This document shows, in pieces, positions 42,481 through 52,088 of a DNA stretch of 64,000 nt. The notes beneath the pieces are model-generated. The model ran no database searches. It had not been told where the DNA came from and saw nothing but the letters and a program-made list of their open reading frames with translations. Every line of letters begins with the position of its first letter. Position 1 is the stretch's first letter. A program made the position numbers and the translations under genes. This DNA comes from Deltaproteobacteria bacterium (GTDB lineage: Bacteria; Myxococcota_A; Polyangia; Polyangiales; Ga0077539): NCBI GenBank assembly GCA_947477565.1, contig CANJUR010000008.1, positions 78,265 to 142,264 of the forward strand. Direction: 5' to 3'.

Positions 42481-44517
42481 ATGGAGCCGGAAACTCTGCT
42501 GCCTGGCGAGCGCCCGTGGGAGCAGCACCTCGTCGTCGGGCTCCTCACGCTCATCGTTCAAGCACTGCAATACCGCTTGCTGGCAAGCGATCCGTCGGTA
42601 TCAGGGCCGATCATCGATGGTCGCGAGTATCACGCAGAAGCCATGCGTCTCGTGCAGTCGGGAGTGGCCCCCACGCTGCCGCATTGGCAATCACCGCTGT
42701 TCGCCTGGGCCCTCGCGGGAGCGTATCGACTCTTCGAAGCGAAACCCGCCGTCGGGCTGATCGCGCAGGCCTTCTGCGCGTTCGCCATCACCCAACTCGT
42801 CGTGTCCATTGCGCGCACGGTGCTTCCTCCGCGCGCTGTGCTCGCCGTGGGCCTCTGTGCCGCCCTGTACGGCCCGCTGCTCTTCTTCTCGTCGCAGCTC
42901 ATCGCCGCGCCGCTCGATGCCGCGCTGGCGCTCCTCGCGCTGGCCATCGCGGTCCGCTCGTCGGCCGCGAGCGCATCCTGGGTTCACCTCGCACAGGGCC
43001 TCGCGCTCGGCATCGCAGTCGCTGCCCGCGGAACCGTCGCTCCGTTCGGCATCTTCCTCGTCTGGCGAATCTTCCAGGCCCGCGCGACGCTGCCCCTCCC
43101 TGCCCTCGCCACACGCGGCGCAGCACTGGCACTGGGCGCGCTCGGGGGTCTGCTGCCCGTGGGCGCCTCCACCTGGCTTCGATACGGGAAGTTCAGCCTC
43201 GCAACCGCCAACGCCGGCGTGAACCTCTTCGTCGGCAACAACAGCGACATCGGCTCCAGCACGGCGATTCGTCCAGGGTGGCGCTGGGACGACCTCAACT
43301 TCGAGCCCGCGCGACACCAGATCTTCGAGCCGTTTGCGCAGTCCGCGTTTTTCACCGAACGCGCTGTCGGCTGGGCGCTGCACCACCCGTACGCCTTTGT
43401 GCGGGCGCTGCTGATGAAGTTCGTGGACACGTTCAATGGCGCTGAAATCGCGCGCAATCTGGACCCCTACGGTGCCCTCGGGCGCACCCCGCTCACCGCC
43501 GTCCTGCTCTGGCAACACGGCCTGCGTTTTCCCTTCGGAGTCGTACTTCCGCTCGCCGTCGTCGGTGTCTGGAGCGCTCTCCGCGATGCCGACGCAGCAC
43601 CTGCGCAGCGCCGCTCGTGGCAGGCGCTCGTCGCCTTCGTCAGTCTGAACGCGCTCGGAATCACTGTATTTTTCCCGTCAGGTCGCTACCGACTGGGCCT
43701 CGCGCTCGCGCTGCTCGTGCCCGCAGTCGAAGGCTGCCGCGTGCTCGGGCGATGGTGGCGAGCACGGACGTTCGATCGACGAATCGCCGCCGTGGGGGCC
43801 GCGCTGCTGATCGCCGTCAATGTCGTCGCACCTATGACCGGACCCGATCTTCGAGAGGAAGGCGCGCTGCAGATCGGATGGGCGCACCTCTCGGCCGGAC
43901 GCGTGGCCGACGCAGTGCGCGTGCTCACCGCCGAGAGCTTGCGCCGACCCGACGATGCGGATGTCTGGCGGACCCTCGGCGAGGCCCTGGACCGCGCGGG
44001 CGACCAGCCAGGAGCGATCACAGCGCTACGACAAGCCGTTCTCGTGGCGCCGCGGAATGCCCACGCGCGGCACCATCTCGGGACGATCCTGTTTACGACC
44101 GGGAGAGCGGCGGAGGCGCGACCAGAGTTGGAGTCTGCCGTTCGTCTCTGGCCCGCGCACCCGCTCGCATGGATCGACCTCGCAGGAGCCTGCCTCGATA
44201 CGAACGACCCCGCGGCCGCGCTTCGCGCTGGGGATGCCGCCGTGCGCCATAACCCCAACGGCGGCTACGGCTGGTACTACCGTGGCCTCGCGCGGCAACG
44301 GACCGGAGACTCCGTCGGCGCCCTCGGTGACCTCGCCCAGGCCGCGCTGCTTCTGCCCACCGCGATGGATGTCCGGCTGGACTGGGTCCAGGCAATCGAC
44401 GCCAGCGGCCGACGAGGCGACGCACTGAGCGCACTGCGTGAGGTGGTACGCGTGGCGCCGCGCAACCGCCGCGCACGTGCATTACTGCGGCAATGGGAAA
44501 CGACCACGCGACCGTGA
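42481..44517 (+). CDS. GT-C-type membrane protein with C-terminal TPR repeats
   Basis: The 678-residue protein has an N-terminal glycosyltransferase-like membrane region of about ten helices (LLTLIVQALQYRLL, acidic IIDGREYHAEAMRLVQSGV with the pattern of the PMT first loop, HWQSPLFAWALAGAYRLFE) up to about residue 470. It continues as about six TPR units (RVADAVRVLTAESLRRPDDA, ALDRAGDQPGAITALRQAVL). TPRs on such a protein would face the periplasm or the cytoplasm and bind a partner. ATG 42481 was preferred to ATG 42361 because the 40 codons before it have low GC3 and no protein-like pattern. Confidence 0.75.
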   Translation: MEPETLLPGERPWEQHLVVGLLTLIVQALQYRLLASDPSVSGPIIDGREYHAEAMRLVQSGVAPTLPHWQSPLFAWALAGAYRLFEAKPAVGLIAQAFCAFAITQLVVSIARTVLPPRAVLAVGLCAALYGPLLFFSSQLIAAPLDAALALLALAIAVRSSAASASWVHLAQGLALGIAVAARGTVAPFGIFLVWRIFQARATLPLPALATRGAALALGALGGLLPVGASTWLRYGKFSLATANAGVNLFVGNNSDIGSSTAIRPGWRWDDLNFEPARHQIFEPFAQSAFFTERAVGWALHHPYAFVRALLMKFVDTFNGAEIARNLDPYGALGRTPLTAVLLWQHGLRFPFGVVLPLAVVGVWSALRDADAAPAQRRSWQALVAFVSLNALGITVFFPSGRYRLGLALALLVPAVEGCRVLGRWWRARTFDRRIAAVGAALLIAVNVVAPMTGPDLREEGALQIGWAHLSAGRVADAVRVLTAESLRRPDDADVWRTLGEALDRAGDQPGAITALRQAVLVAPRNAHARHHLGTILFTTGRAAEARPELESAVRLWPAHPLAWIDLAGACLDTNDPAAALRAGDAAVRHNPNGGYGWYYRGLARQRTGDSVGALGDLAQAALLLPTAMDVRLDWVQAIDASGRRGDALSALREVVRVAPRNRRARALLRQWETTTRP

Positions 44518-44579
44518 CGGGGCTGCGCGAGGCCGCTGCGTCGTTTGCGACGGCCCATGGTGGGAGGTAGCTTTCTCCG

Positions 44580-45131
44580 ATGCGAGAGATCGCGCTGGGA
44601 CAGTGGACCTACTTCGCCTGGCACCTCCCAACAACACTGCTTTGCATCGCAGCAAGTGCCCTGGCGGCGGTTCTGGCCAAGTCGCTGTGGTGCGAGGATT
44701 TCAGTCTCGGAGAGCGGCGGTTGCGGTTCTCCGTGCTCGGATGGAGCGCGGTGCTCGCGTCGGTGCTTTCGCTCGCGGCCTGGCCATACCTCGCGGCGTT
44801 CGCCTCGGTAGAAGTGCGCCGCGACGGCTCATGGACGCTGCGCAACTACCTTGGCGTGCCGATCGCGGTGCTTCCTGCATCGGAGTCTCGACGCCTCGAG
44901 GGCGAAGATCTGGGCGGACTCAACCTCGGCTCGGGACGCATCCGAGTGCTCCGTGCCGATGGCACTACGCTCGACTCGGTGCGCATCTCCGGGCAACGGT
45001 TCGATCGCGCCCGCCTTGAGTTCGGCTACCCCCTTGAAGCGCTGCGCACGGCGCGCGGGACCGTTCTCACCGGCGCACACACCTTCGGACCCCATGGCCC
45101 GGTGCTGGGCGCTCCCCTCGCCTCACGCTGA
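44580..45131 (+). CDS. Two-helix membrane protein, unknown function
   Basis: The 183-residue product has two membrane helices at about 14-36 ([19 protein letters not shown]) and 50-75 ([20 protein letters not shown]). A hydrophilic beta-rich domain follows, [19 protein letters not shown] and [20 protein letters not shown]. This resembles a PH-like or DUF-type domain attached to a two-helix anchor, but I cannot name the family. A GGGAGG lies about 13 bp before the ATG. Its last 9 bp overlap the convergent VOC gene. Confidence 0.6.
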   Translation: MREIALGQWTYFAWHLPTTLLCIAASALAAVLAKSLWCEDFSLGERRLRFSVLGWSAVLASVLSLAAWPYLAAFASVEVRRDGSWTLRNYLGVPIAVLPASESRRLEGEDLGGLNLGSGRIRVLRADGTTLDSVRISGQRFDRARLEFGYPLEALRTARGTVLTGAHTFGPHGPVLGAPLASR

Positions 45132-45605
45132 CGCCGACAACGCCACAAACGCAGCGATCACCGCCGCGGGCGCCTGAACCAGTTCTACCAGCACACCCTC
45201 CGCTCCGCGGGGAGCCTCGGCGTTGCCCTTCGGGTGCACAAAGCACACGTCGAAGCCCGAAGCCCCGCGACGAATACCTCCCGGGGTAAACCGAACCCCC
45301 TGCGCGGAGAGCCAGGCGACCGCCGCAGGTAGGTCGTCGATCCAGAGTCCAACGTGGTTGAGCGCAGGCTCGTGCACCCGCGGGCTGCGTGACGGATCAA
45401 TCGGCTGCATGAGGTCGATCTCCACGCGGGCGAGCCCGAGGCCGACGCTCGTGATGTCCTCATCGACGTTCTCTCGCTCGCTGCGGTAAGTGCCCTCAGG
45501 GGTGAACCCGAGGAGATCGACCCAGAACGCTCGCAGCGCTGCCTTGTCAGCTCCGCCAACGGCGATCTGCTGCACTCCCAGGACGCGAAATGGACGAACG
45601 CTCAT
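45123..45605 (-). CDS. VOC-family protein, methylmalonyl-CoA-epimerase/glyoxalase-like
   Basis: The 160-residue protein has two beta-alpha-beta-beta-beta modules: [20 protein letters not shown] and [20 protein letters not shown]. Candidate metal ligands are the Gln near residue 12, His in LNHVG and Glu in VLVELVQ, the pattern of methylmalonyl-CoA epimerase and lactoylglutathione lyase. The [20 protein letters not shown] stretch before the last ligand resembles epimerase. The epimerase would interconvert (2R)- and (2S)-methylmalonyl-CoA, but no mutase is nearby, so the substrate is open. It lies 12 bp after the BNR-like gene on the same strand. Confidence 0.75.
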   Translation of the reverse strand: MSVRPFRVLGVQQIAVGGADKAALRAFWVDLLGFTPEGTYRSERENVDEDITSVGLGLARVEIDLMQPIDPSRSPRVHEPALNHVGLWIDDLPAAVAWLSAQGVRFTPGGIRRGASGFDVCFVHPKGNAEAPRGAEGVLVELVQAPAAVIAAFVALSASA

Positions 45606-45617
45606 CGGGACTCCTCT

Positions 45618-47348
45618 TCAGTGAATCGGACCCGCCGAAGGACGCGGCGGCAGGCGCGCGTCGTGGAGCAGGTCATCCGCAGACTCAAGGCGCGCCGGGG
45701 CGTCGTTGGCCTCGCGCGAGGCGTGCCAGCTGCGGCCCTGATCGTCGCTCCAGCGCACCACGGTGGCGTCGCCGGACATGAACAAAAGCAGTCGATTGCC
45801 CTGCGAGAACATCCACGCAGCACGCACCGCCATCCCGCCGTGACGGACGTCGTCGGACAGCACCGCAAGCTCGTCGCGGGCGTCGTTGTCCCCCGCGGCG
45901 ATGGGGCGACGCAGCACCCGGGGCGCCTCGTACTCGCCGACTGCGCGCACCATCACCAGCGCGTCGCCCGAGCGGGCCAATGCGCGCAACCCGGGCACTC
46001 GGACAGACGCCGTGCAGCCGCCGGAGAGGGCGCACGACTGGAAGGTTGCGTCGCCAACGACAGTCACGCCGACGCTGTCGCACGCGAGGCGCAGCGGACG
46101 ACCGGAGGGTTCGGCGAGGCCAAGCTCACGCGGCCCCTGCGAATCGATTGCCAACACGCGCGTGGCCCCAGAATCCGCGACGGCGACGTAGGCCAGCGCG
46201 CCCGCGTGGCACGTCGAAAGCAGCGCGGCAGCAGAGCGCAAAGAGGTGGGCGAACGCCACGCCGTCTGAACGCCCAGCGCGCGAAAATCGAGGGCCAGCC
46301 CGCCCGGTGTTGCCGTGCTCGTCACCCACCAGACCAGCGACGGATCGCCCGCGGCGACCAGAGCAGACTCCCGCTCAAGCGCGACCTCCGGGCCGAGCAG
46401 CGCCACGGCACCGGGAGCGCCGCGGGCGACCTGCTCAAACTGAGCGCGGCCCCCGCGGGTAGTGATGGCGAATACGACGTCGTTGTGAACACGCAGCGGA
46501 AGGCTCTGCAATGGAATGCCGCGCAGCCCGAAGAGCGGCGACAAGGGATCATCGGCGGAGGCGATGGCGTACGAACCCGCGCCCTGAGCGACGAGCACCA
46601 CGGCCTCCGCGCGGTCGCTCGGGAGCAGAGCCAGTACACCGCCGGACGGGCCCGGCGTCGGAGAACGCCGACAACGGATCGTTCCGCCGCCGTCGCGACT
46701 CCGGCAAAAAATCCGCTCGCGGCTCTGATCGACCCATATCATCGAGAGCACGCCATCACCCGCGCTGACACCCGCCAACGTTGCGGTCTCGGAGAGCGAA
46801 ACGGGGAGTTCTTCCGCGGCCTCCACCGCGCGTGGACGGGGCGCGTCCGCCATCGAGGCTGCGCGAAGCGAAACGCCGGTACCGCTGAGGCGTTGGACGA
46901 CATCGGCGCGCAGGGCGAGCCACTGCGGACGCCACGCCCCGAGGTCGGCCGCGACACCGTCCCAGCGCAGTGTCGTCACCAGCGCATTGTCGGCGCGCAG
47001 TCCCGCGCGGAGCCGCGCGACGGCCCCGACCGACGCGCCCCGTCCATTGGCGGCAAGGAGATCAAGGCAGCGCGAAGGCCAAGCGCGGGCAGAGTCTGGC
47101 CCGAGCGCCACTCGGCGGAGGTGGCGAGGCAGTTCGGCGACGTTCGCGGGGACCGCGTCGGTACCAAAGAGGCAACCCTCCACGCGAGCCATCGGATCGA
47201 CCCAGGCGAGCGCCTCGCGCCGCACCTCCTGCTGTCGCGACGCCCGCCGCTGCCAGCCAAACAGCGCCGCCCCTACGCTTACCAGGACCGTAAGCGTGAC
47301 CCCCGCCACTACCGCCGTTTGCCCCCCCGCGCCTCGTCGCCGTCTCAC
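45618..47348 (-). CDS. Membrane-anchored beta-propeller-like protein, unknown function
   Basis: The 576-residue protein (GTG start) has one N-terminal helix (TAVVAGVTLTVLVSVGAALFGW), then an extracytoplasmic part. Residues about 60-150 are helical with two cysteines (VEGCLF and RCLDLL). The rest has repeated beta blades such as LSMIWVDQSRERIFCRSRDG and VVLVAQGAGSYAIASADDPL and ends with VVRWSDDQGRSWHASREAND, a typical BNR/Asp-box (SxDxGxxW). A six- to eight-bladed propeller fits. No catalytic residues are visible. Divergent from the YfhO gene 245 bp away. Confidence 0.6.
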   Translation of the reverse strand: MRRRRGAGGQTAVVAGVTLTVLVSVGAALFGWQRRASRQQEVRREALAWVDPMARVEGCLFGTDAVPANVAELPRHLRRVALGPDSARAWPSRCLDLLAANGRGASVGAVARLRAGLRADNALVTTLRWDGVAADLGAWRPQWLALRADVVQRLSGTGVSLRAASMADAPRPRAVEAAEELPVSLSETATLAGVSAGDGVLSMIWVDQSRERIFCRSRDGGGTIRCRRSPTPGPSGGVLALLPSDRAEAVVLVAQGAGSYAIASADDPLSPLFGLRGIPLQSLPLRVHNDVVFAITTRGGRAQFEQVARGAPGAVALLGPEVALERESALVAAGDPSLVWWVTSTATPGGLALDFRALGVQTAWRSPTSLRSAAALLSTCHAGALAYVAVADSGATRVLAIDSQGPRELGLAEPSGRPLRLACDSVGVTVVGDATFQSCALSGGCTASVRVPGLRALARSGDALVMVRAVGEYEAPRVLRRPIAAGDNDARDELAVLSDDVRHGGMAVRAAWMFSQGNRLLLFMSGDATVVRWSDDQGRSWHASREANDAPARLESADDLLHDARLPPRPSAGPIH

Positions 47349-47592
47349 GTCTCGTGTGCCTCTCGTACTGCCGTGCGCGGTGTCGAACCGACCTTACACC
47401 ATGAGCTCCGACGCCCACCAAGAGCCTTCCGCCGACGACCTCTCGTGAGAACCAACGCACCGCATCCGCGCGCCGCTCCTCCCGCTACGTGAGGTCACCG
47501 CGGCTTCTGCGCGGCATGCACACGGCCGATGCGCATCCTTGGGAGGGAGAGCGTCCGCGGCATATTCAGCGTGATAGCGTCGGGCGCCATCG

Positions 47593-49761
47593 TTGAAAAC
47601 CCTCGCGCGGAACGTCCTCCGTACCTCTCTCGATGCGCTGCGCAGGGTGCCCTGGCCGGTACTGGTCACGGTCGCGCTGGTTGTGGAAGTTGGCCTGCTC
47701 TTCCCGGGCTTGCTGGCCGGGACGGCGCTGATGTCCAGTCAGGAAGGCTGGGCGGTGAGCGACCTGCTGGACGTCGCGATTCCAATGCAGGCCCATGTCG
47801 CCCAAAGCCTTCGCGCAGGTGCGTTTCCAGCGTGGTTCGGAGGCGCCTACCTCGGCATGCGGCTCTCGGCCGTTCCTGAGGCGGTGCCGTGGTACCTCCC
47901 CTCTACTGTTCTTTTTTTGCTGTTTTCGCCGGGCCGGGCGGCCGCTTTCTCGATCGCCTCGCACCTGGTGCTGTGCGGCGCCGGGGGTGCCGCGCTCTCG
48001 CGTCGACTGGGGGCGAGCCGCGAGGGGGCACTCTTCGCAGCACTCGCGCTGGGCGGGGGTCTCTGGCTGCCCGCACACGCGCGGCAGTACAACCTGCTGC
48101 TCACGGCCGCCTGGTTCCCCTGGGTCTGGTGGGCGCTTGCGGACTTCATCTCCAGACCGGCCACCCGCTCTGCCACGGTGCTCGGGTTGATCACCGGGAT
48201 GTCGCTGCTCGCCGGTCATGTCCAGATCACCCACCATGGCGCAGTGGTGCTCTGCGCGTGGACCCTCGCCACGCTCACTGCGGACCGCTCGCTAAGGTCG
48301 CCGACGCACCTTTTCCGCGTGGCAATCGGCGGCTTCGCCGCGGGAGTCGGGGCGCTCGCGCTGGGCGCACCGCATCTGATTCCAGTGGCCGAGATCGCCC
48401 TGCAGGGCGTGCGAGGTAACACCTTCGCGGACGGCCTCTCTCGATTTCCTGCGCACCTCGACGACATGCTCTCGCTCCTGGGCCGCGGCTCAATCGCAGG
48501 GAACCCGACCCGACTTTGGCTCGATCGACCCATGTGGTGGGAGCACCTCACGTACATCGGCCTCGTGCCGCTCGGACTCGCAGCGCTGGGGCTGTGCCTC
48601 CGCTCTCCCTCACCGGCGCGAAGAATCGCTCTGGCGGCGGCGCTTTCGGTGGCGCTCACCCTCGCGCTCAGCACGGCATCGCCGACCGCAACCCGGTGGT
48701 TGGTGCACCTCCCGGGCATGGCGCTCTTTCGCTTTCAAGGCCGCTTTCTCTGGGCTGCAACGGTGGCTCTCGCCGTGCTCGCAGCGCTCGGATTCGACGC
48801 CCTGCGCGCGCTCCCACCGGTGGCTGCGCGACCACGCCTCGCAGCGTGGGCCATGCCCCTCGGCCTGCTTCTCACCGTAATTGACCTCTCGGGAACCGTA
48901 GTTCCGCTCTGCCCGACAGCCTCCGCTGCGATGCTCACCGCAGAGCCTCGCAGCAGTCGCGCGATGAGAGCATCGCGTCCCGATGCGCAGCGCGGGTTGG
49001 TGCTTCAGATGGTCTCGGACCACGACCGCAACCTCCTGGGACTCGTCGCCGGATGGGGACGACATCCGGAGATTCTTGCTCGGGCGCGCGAGTTTCTACC
49101 GCCTCAGTACGCCAGTCTTTTTGGCTGGAGCACTGTCCGCGGATACGTAGGAATCACCACTGCCGCGACGCAGGCGGCCATCGGCGATCAGCACGCAGGC
49201 GGCGTGGTCGAGATCGGTCTCCGGGACTACCTCGCAGCACCCACGCCGCACGGACTCGACGCGCTCCTACGATCGGCCGGCCTCCTCGGCGCGCGTTGGG
49301 TGCTCTCCTCGACTCCTCTTGAGCATCCGCACCTTCGGCTCGTCCACCAGGATGCCGGACCCATCGTTTCGGTCTACGGTTATCGGCTCGATCCGTGGGT
49401 ATCCGCGGCGCATTTCGTCGATGTCGATGGCTCGCCCCTCACCGACGCCTCTCCAGTGAGAACCACCTCGTCGAGCCCGGAGACGATCGATCTCGTGGCC
49501 GAGTCCCGTGACGCCTCTGCGATCGCGCTCCCCATCGCCTGGAACGCCTGCTGGCGTTACTCCCTCGACGGCTCTCCGCCGCAACGCTTTCCCCGCCCAA
49601 CAGGGCTTCGCATGGCGCTTCCGTGGCCCGTGGGCCATCACCGCGCACACGTCACCTTCGACCATCATACCGACCTCGCGCTCGCCCTTACGTCGCTGTT
49701 TACCTTACTGGGCGGCCTCGCGGTGCTATCGAGGCTTCCCTCGAAACGTCGGCTCGGATAG
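47593..49761 (+). CDS. YfhO-family multi-spanning membrane protein (GT-C-like)
   Basis: YfhO proteins are GT-C-like enzymes that add a sugar from a polyprenyl-phosphate carrier to cell-surface polymers (in Gram-positives, glucose on teichoic acids). The 722-residue product has about 12 helices, the acidic loop QEGWAVSDLLDVAIPMQAHV after helix 1, GAFPAWFGGAYLGMRLSAVP and HARQYNLLLTAAWFPWVWWA. A large soluble C-terminal domain (about residues 430-690) ends with one last helix. The start is TTG 47593 because the frame has a stop just before it. The methyltransferase gene starts 14 bp after the stop. Confidence 0.75.
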   Translation: MKTLARNVLRTSLDALRRVPWPVLVTVALVVEVGLLFPGLLAGTALMSSQEGWAVSDLLDVAIPMQAHVAQSLRAGAFPAWFGGAYLGMRLSAVPEAVPWYLPSTVLFLLFSPGRAAAFSIASHLVLCGAGGAALSRRLGASREGALFAALALGGGLWLPAHARQYNLLLTAAWFPWVWWALADFISRPATRSATVLGLITGMSLLAGHVQITHHGAVVLCAWTLATLTADRSLRSPTHLFRVAIGGFAAGVGALALGAPHLIPVAEIALQGVRGNTFADGLSRFPAHLDDMLSLLGRGSIAGNPTRLWLDRPMWWEHLTYIGLVPLGLAALGLCLRSPSPARRIALAAALSVALTLALSTASPTATRWLVHLPGMALFRFQGRFLWAATVALAVLAALGFDALRALPPVAARPRLAAWAMPLGLLLTVIDLSGTVVPLCPTASAAMLTAEPRSSRAMRASRPDAQRGLVLQMVSDHDRNLLGLVAGWGRHPEILARAREFLPPQYASLFGWSTVRGYVGITTAATQAAIGDQHAGGVVEIGLRDYLAAPTPHGLDALLRSAGLLGARWVLSSTPLEHPHLRLVHQDAGPIVSVYGYRLDPWVSAAHFVDVDGSPLTDASPVRTTSSSPETIDLVAESRDASAIALPIAWNACWRYSLDGSPPQRFPRPTGLRMALPWPVGHHRAHVTFDHHTDLALALTSLFTLLGGLAVLSRLPSKRRLG

Positions 49762-49775
49762 CATTCTCGCCCTCC

Positions 49776-50522
49776 TTGGACCTCCGTGAAGCCATCCCCG
49801 ATGAGGCCCGTCGGCACCCATGGGAGGTCGCCCGCGCCCGTTTTTTCCACGACGTTTTGCATCGTGGGGGCCGGCTCCGGGGCCCCGTCAATGCGCTCGA
49901 CATCGGCGCGGGAGACGGGTGGTTTGCGCGGCAACTTGCGCCCCGCCTCGCGCCATCCAGCACCATCACCTGCTGCGACGCGAACTACACCGACACCTGG
50001 CTGACGACCCACCCGGACGAGGACCGATTGCGCTTCCGCCGCTCCCCAGCGGGCTCGCGTGGTGGAGTCGTCTTACTGCTCGATGTACTCGAACACGTCG
50101 AGGACGACGGAGGTCTGCTGAGATCCTCCGTCGAGGCAAACCTGCTTCCGGGCGGGGTCGTTTTGCTGAGTGTTCCGGCGTGGAGTCAGCTCTTCAGCGC
50201 ACACGACCGATGGCTCGGACACCATCGACGCTACTCGCCCTCGGCGGCGCGTGCCCTCGTCGCATCGTCGGGCCTGCGCATCGAGCGCGAGGGCGGGCTC
50301 TTCCATGGCCTCCTTCTTCCCAGGGCGCTCCAGAGCCTCGCCGAACACATCTTCCCGGGGAGCGAGGCTGCAGCGGCGGAGCGCGCGCTTTGGTCCCACG
50401 GTGAGATCGTGACTACGGCCGTAGAGGCGGCGCTGAGCATCGATAACGCCTTTTCGCGGATGGCATCCAGCGTCGGGTGGACGCTCCCCGGGCTGAGCTG
50501 GTGGGCGCTGTGCACGGCGTAA
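49776..50522 (+). CDS. SAM-dependent methyltransferase (class I)
   Basis: The 248-residue product has the Rossmann motif NALDIGAGDGWFARQLAP, acidic VLLLDVLEHVEDDGGLLRSS and LLPGGVVLLSVPAWSQLFSA, then HDRWLGHHRRYSPSAARALV, a pattern common in small-molecule or glycan-modifying methyltransferases of polysaccharide clusters. The first 50 residues of the longer open frame overlap the YfhO gene, so TTG 49776 is used, but the start is uncertain. The last 22 bp overlap the GT2 gene. Between YfhO and GT2, methylation of a glycan is a reasonable guess. Confidence 0.78.
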   Translation: MDLREAIPDEARRHPWEVARARFFHDVLHRGGRLRGPVNALDIGAGDGWFARQLAPRLAPSSTITCCDANYTDTWLTTHPDEDRLRFRRSPAGSRGGVVLLLDVLEHVEDDGGLLRSSVEANLLPGGVVLLSVPAWSQLFSAHDRWLGHHRRYSPSAARALVASSGLRIEREGGLFHGLLLPRALQSLAEHIFPGSEAAAAERALWSHGEIVTTAVEAALSIDNAFSRMASSVGWTLPGLSWWALCTA

Positions 50523-51268
50523 CCCTGGTGGTTCCGTGCTTCAACGAAGCAAGACGCTTCGTGCCCGAAGCCTGGCTCGAACTGATCGCGCGAGGCGTCT
50601 TCCTTGTGCTCGTGGACGATGGCTCGACGGACGACACCGCCGGGATTCTAGAGGCACTGCGTACCCGCTCGCCCGTGGCTGTGAGCGTGCTGCGGCTCAC
50701 GACCAACCTCGGCAAGGGCGAAGCGATTCGCCTGGGGGCTCTCCGCGCGATGAGCGACGGAGCGGTCTATGTGGGCTTCGCGGACGCTGATGGAGCGACT
50801 CCGCCGTGCGAGCTGCTGCGACTGGCCGAACATCTGCGCAGCAGCGGCACCGATGTGGTCCTCGGAGCCCGGGTGGTCATGCTCGGGACGGACATTCGAC
50901 GACGAGCGGTGCGGCACTTCGCGGGGCGTGTGTTCGCTACCGCGGCGTCTCTGGTGCTCGACGAGGCCGTGTACGACACGCAGTGCGGCGCAAAGTTTTT
51001 TCGGGTGATTCCGGCGCTACGAGTGGCGCTGGCGAGGCCTTTTTCGTCGCGTTGGGCCTTTGATGTAGAGCTACTGGGACGCCTGCGCGTTGGCGCGAGA
51101 GGAGTCCCCGGCCTGGGTCGCGCTTCCTTCGTCGAGGTGCCACTTCTCCGATGGACGGACGTTCCCGGTTCACACCTGCGCTTCGGCAGCATGCTGCGGG
51201 CTGCGGGCGACCTCGCCATCGTCGCGCTGAATCTACGCACAGACCCAAACTGGTCGCAGCGCCGATAG
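50501..51268 (+). CDS. Family 2 glycosyltransferase (polyprenyl-phosphate sugar synthase-like)
   Basis: The product begins GVTLVVPCFNEARRF and has FLVLVDDGSTDDTAGILEAL (nucleotide-binding DxD), NLGKGEAIRLGALRAM and VYVGFADADGATPPCELLRL, the GT2 pattern of dolichyl/polyprenyl-phosphate mannose or glucose synthases. The family uses GDP-mannose or UDP-glucose and lipid phosphate to make the donor that GT-C enzymes such as YfhO need, which fits the neighbours. No C-terminal membrane helices are present. The start is unclear: GTG 50477, 50501 and 50510 are all open and overlap the methyltransferase. Confidence 0.88.
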   Translation: MGAVHGVTLVVPCFNEARRFVPEAWLELIARGVFLVLVDDGSTDDTAGILEALRTRSPVAVSVLRLTTNLGKGEAIRLGALRAMSDGAVYVGFADADGATPPCELLRLAEHLRSSGTDVVLGARVVMLGTDIRRRAVRHFAGRVFATAASLVLDEAVYDTQCGAKFFRVIPALRVALARPFSSRWAFDVELLGRLRVGARGVPGLGRASFVEVPLLRWTDVPGSHLRFGSMLRAAGDLAIVALNLRTDPNWSQRR

Positions 51269-51269
51269 T

Positions 51270-52082
51270 TCAGCCTGCCGGCAAACTCCCGGCGCGCCAG
51301 GCCAGTGCGCCGAAAAAAAACGCCAGCCCGATGGCCTGCGCAGCGAAGATCCACTCGTCTGCGCGCCATGGGACGCATAGCCAAAGCGCCGCCAGACCCC
51401 AGAGGGCGGCGAGCGCGGCGCTGCATCGTTGGCGCGTGCGAGGCCTTAGCGGCGTGCGTCGGACGGTCAGCGCGACCACGAGGCCGTAGGCCAGCGATGC
51501 CAGCAGCGTCCCCAGAACCTCGATGCGCATGATGCGGTTGAAGGTCCGCCGGGCGGCCGTCTCCCAGGTGGTGGGCCCACGGACCGAGGTAAGCATCGCG
51601 CGATACAGGGCGCGGGCGTCCCGGGCGCGATGCCCCGGCGCGATGAGCACGAGCAGCACCGCGTCGTCTTCGAGGGGAATCGCCGTGGCGAAGCGGGTGA
51701 CGGAGCCATCCCCGACCAGGGGAGAGACTCCCACCAGGGTCTCCACAGGGAAGCCCAGTACGCGGTCGTGTTCGACGTGGTCGGAGAAGCGAAACGCGTC
51801 CGCCCGGCGAAACTCCGCGCGCTCGGCCGGGAGCAGCGGTCGTTGCGGCACGATGGCGTCGAGGTGGAGCACCTGAAGCACCATCGGCGGCTCATCGGGC
51901 AGGTCGCCCGGGCGTCGGAATACATCGAGCAGATCGCCGCGTACCCCATCGGGGTCGACGCGCTCGAAGCGGTCGGGAACGGCGATGCTGAACGAGGGCC
52001 GAGCATGGCGAACGACCATGGGATCAGCCGCCGCTCGAGCAGTGGCGAACAGCCCCAGGGCGAGGAGCGCAGCGCAGCGCAA
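51270..52082 (-). CDS. Exported membrane protein, unknown function
   Basis: The 270-residue protein has a signal peptide (CAALLALGLFATARAAA), a soluble domain of about 170 residues with VRHARPSFSIAVPDRFERVD and LIAPGHRARDARALYRAMLT, then three membrane helices in the last 75 residues (VLGTLLASLAYGLVVALTV, AALAALWGLAALWLCVPW, AIGLAFFFGALAWRAG). I do not recognise a family. It starts 6 bp after the next upstream gene (52089-52748) on the same strand, so they form a two-gene unit. Convergent with the GT2 gene. Confidence 0.65.
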   Translation of the reverse strand: MRCAALLALGLFATARAAADPMVVRHARPSFSIAVPDRFERVDPDGVRGDLLDVFRRPGDLPDEPPMVLQVLHLDAIVPQRPLLPAERAEFRRADAFRFSDHVEHDRVLGFPVETLVGVSPLVGDGSVTRFATAIPLEDDAVLLVLIAPGHRARDARALYRAMLTSVRGPTTWETAARRTFNRIMRIEVLGTLLASLAYGLVVALTVRRTPLRPRTRQRCSAALAALWGLAALWLCVPWRADEWIFAAQAIGLAFFFGALAWRAGSLPAG

Positions 52083-52088
52083 TGGGGA

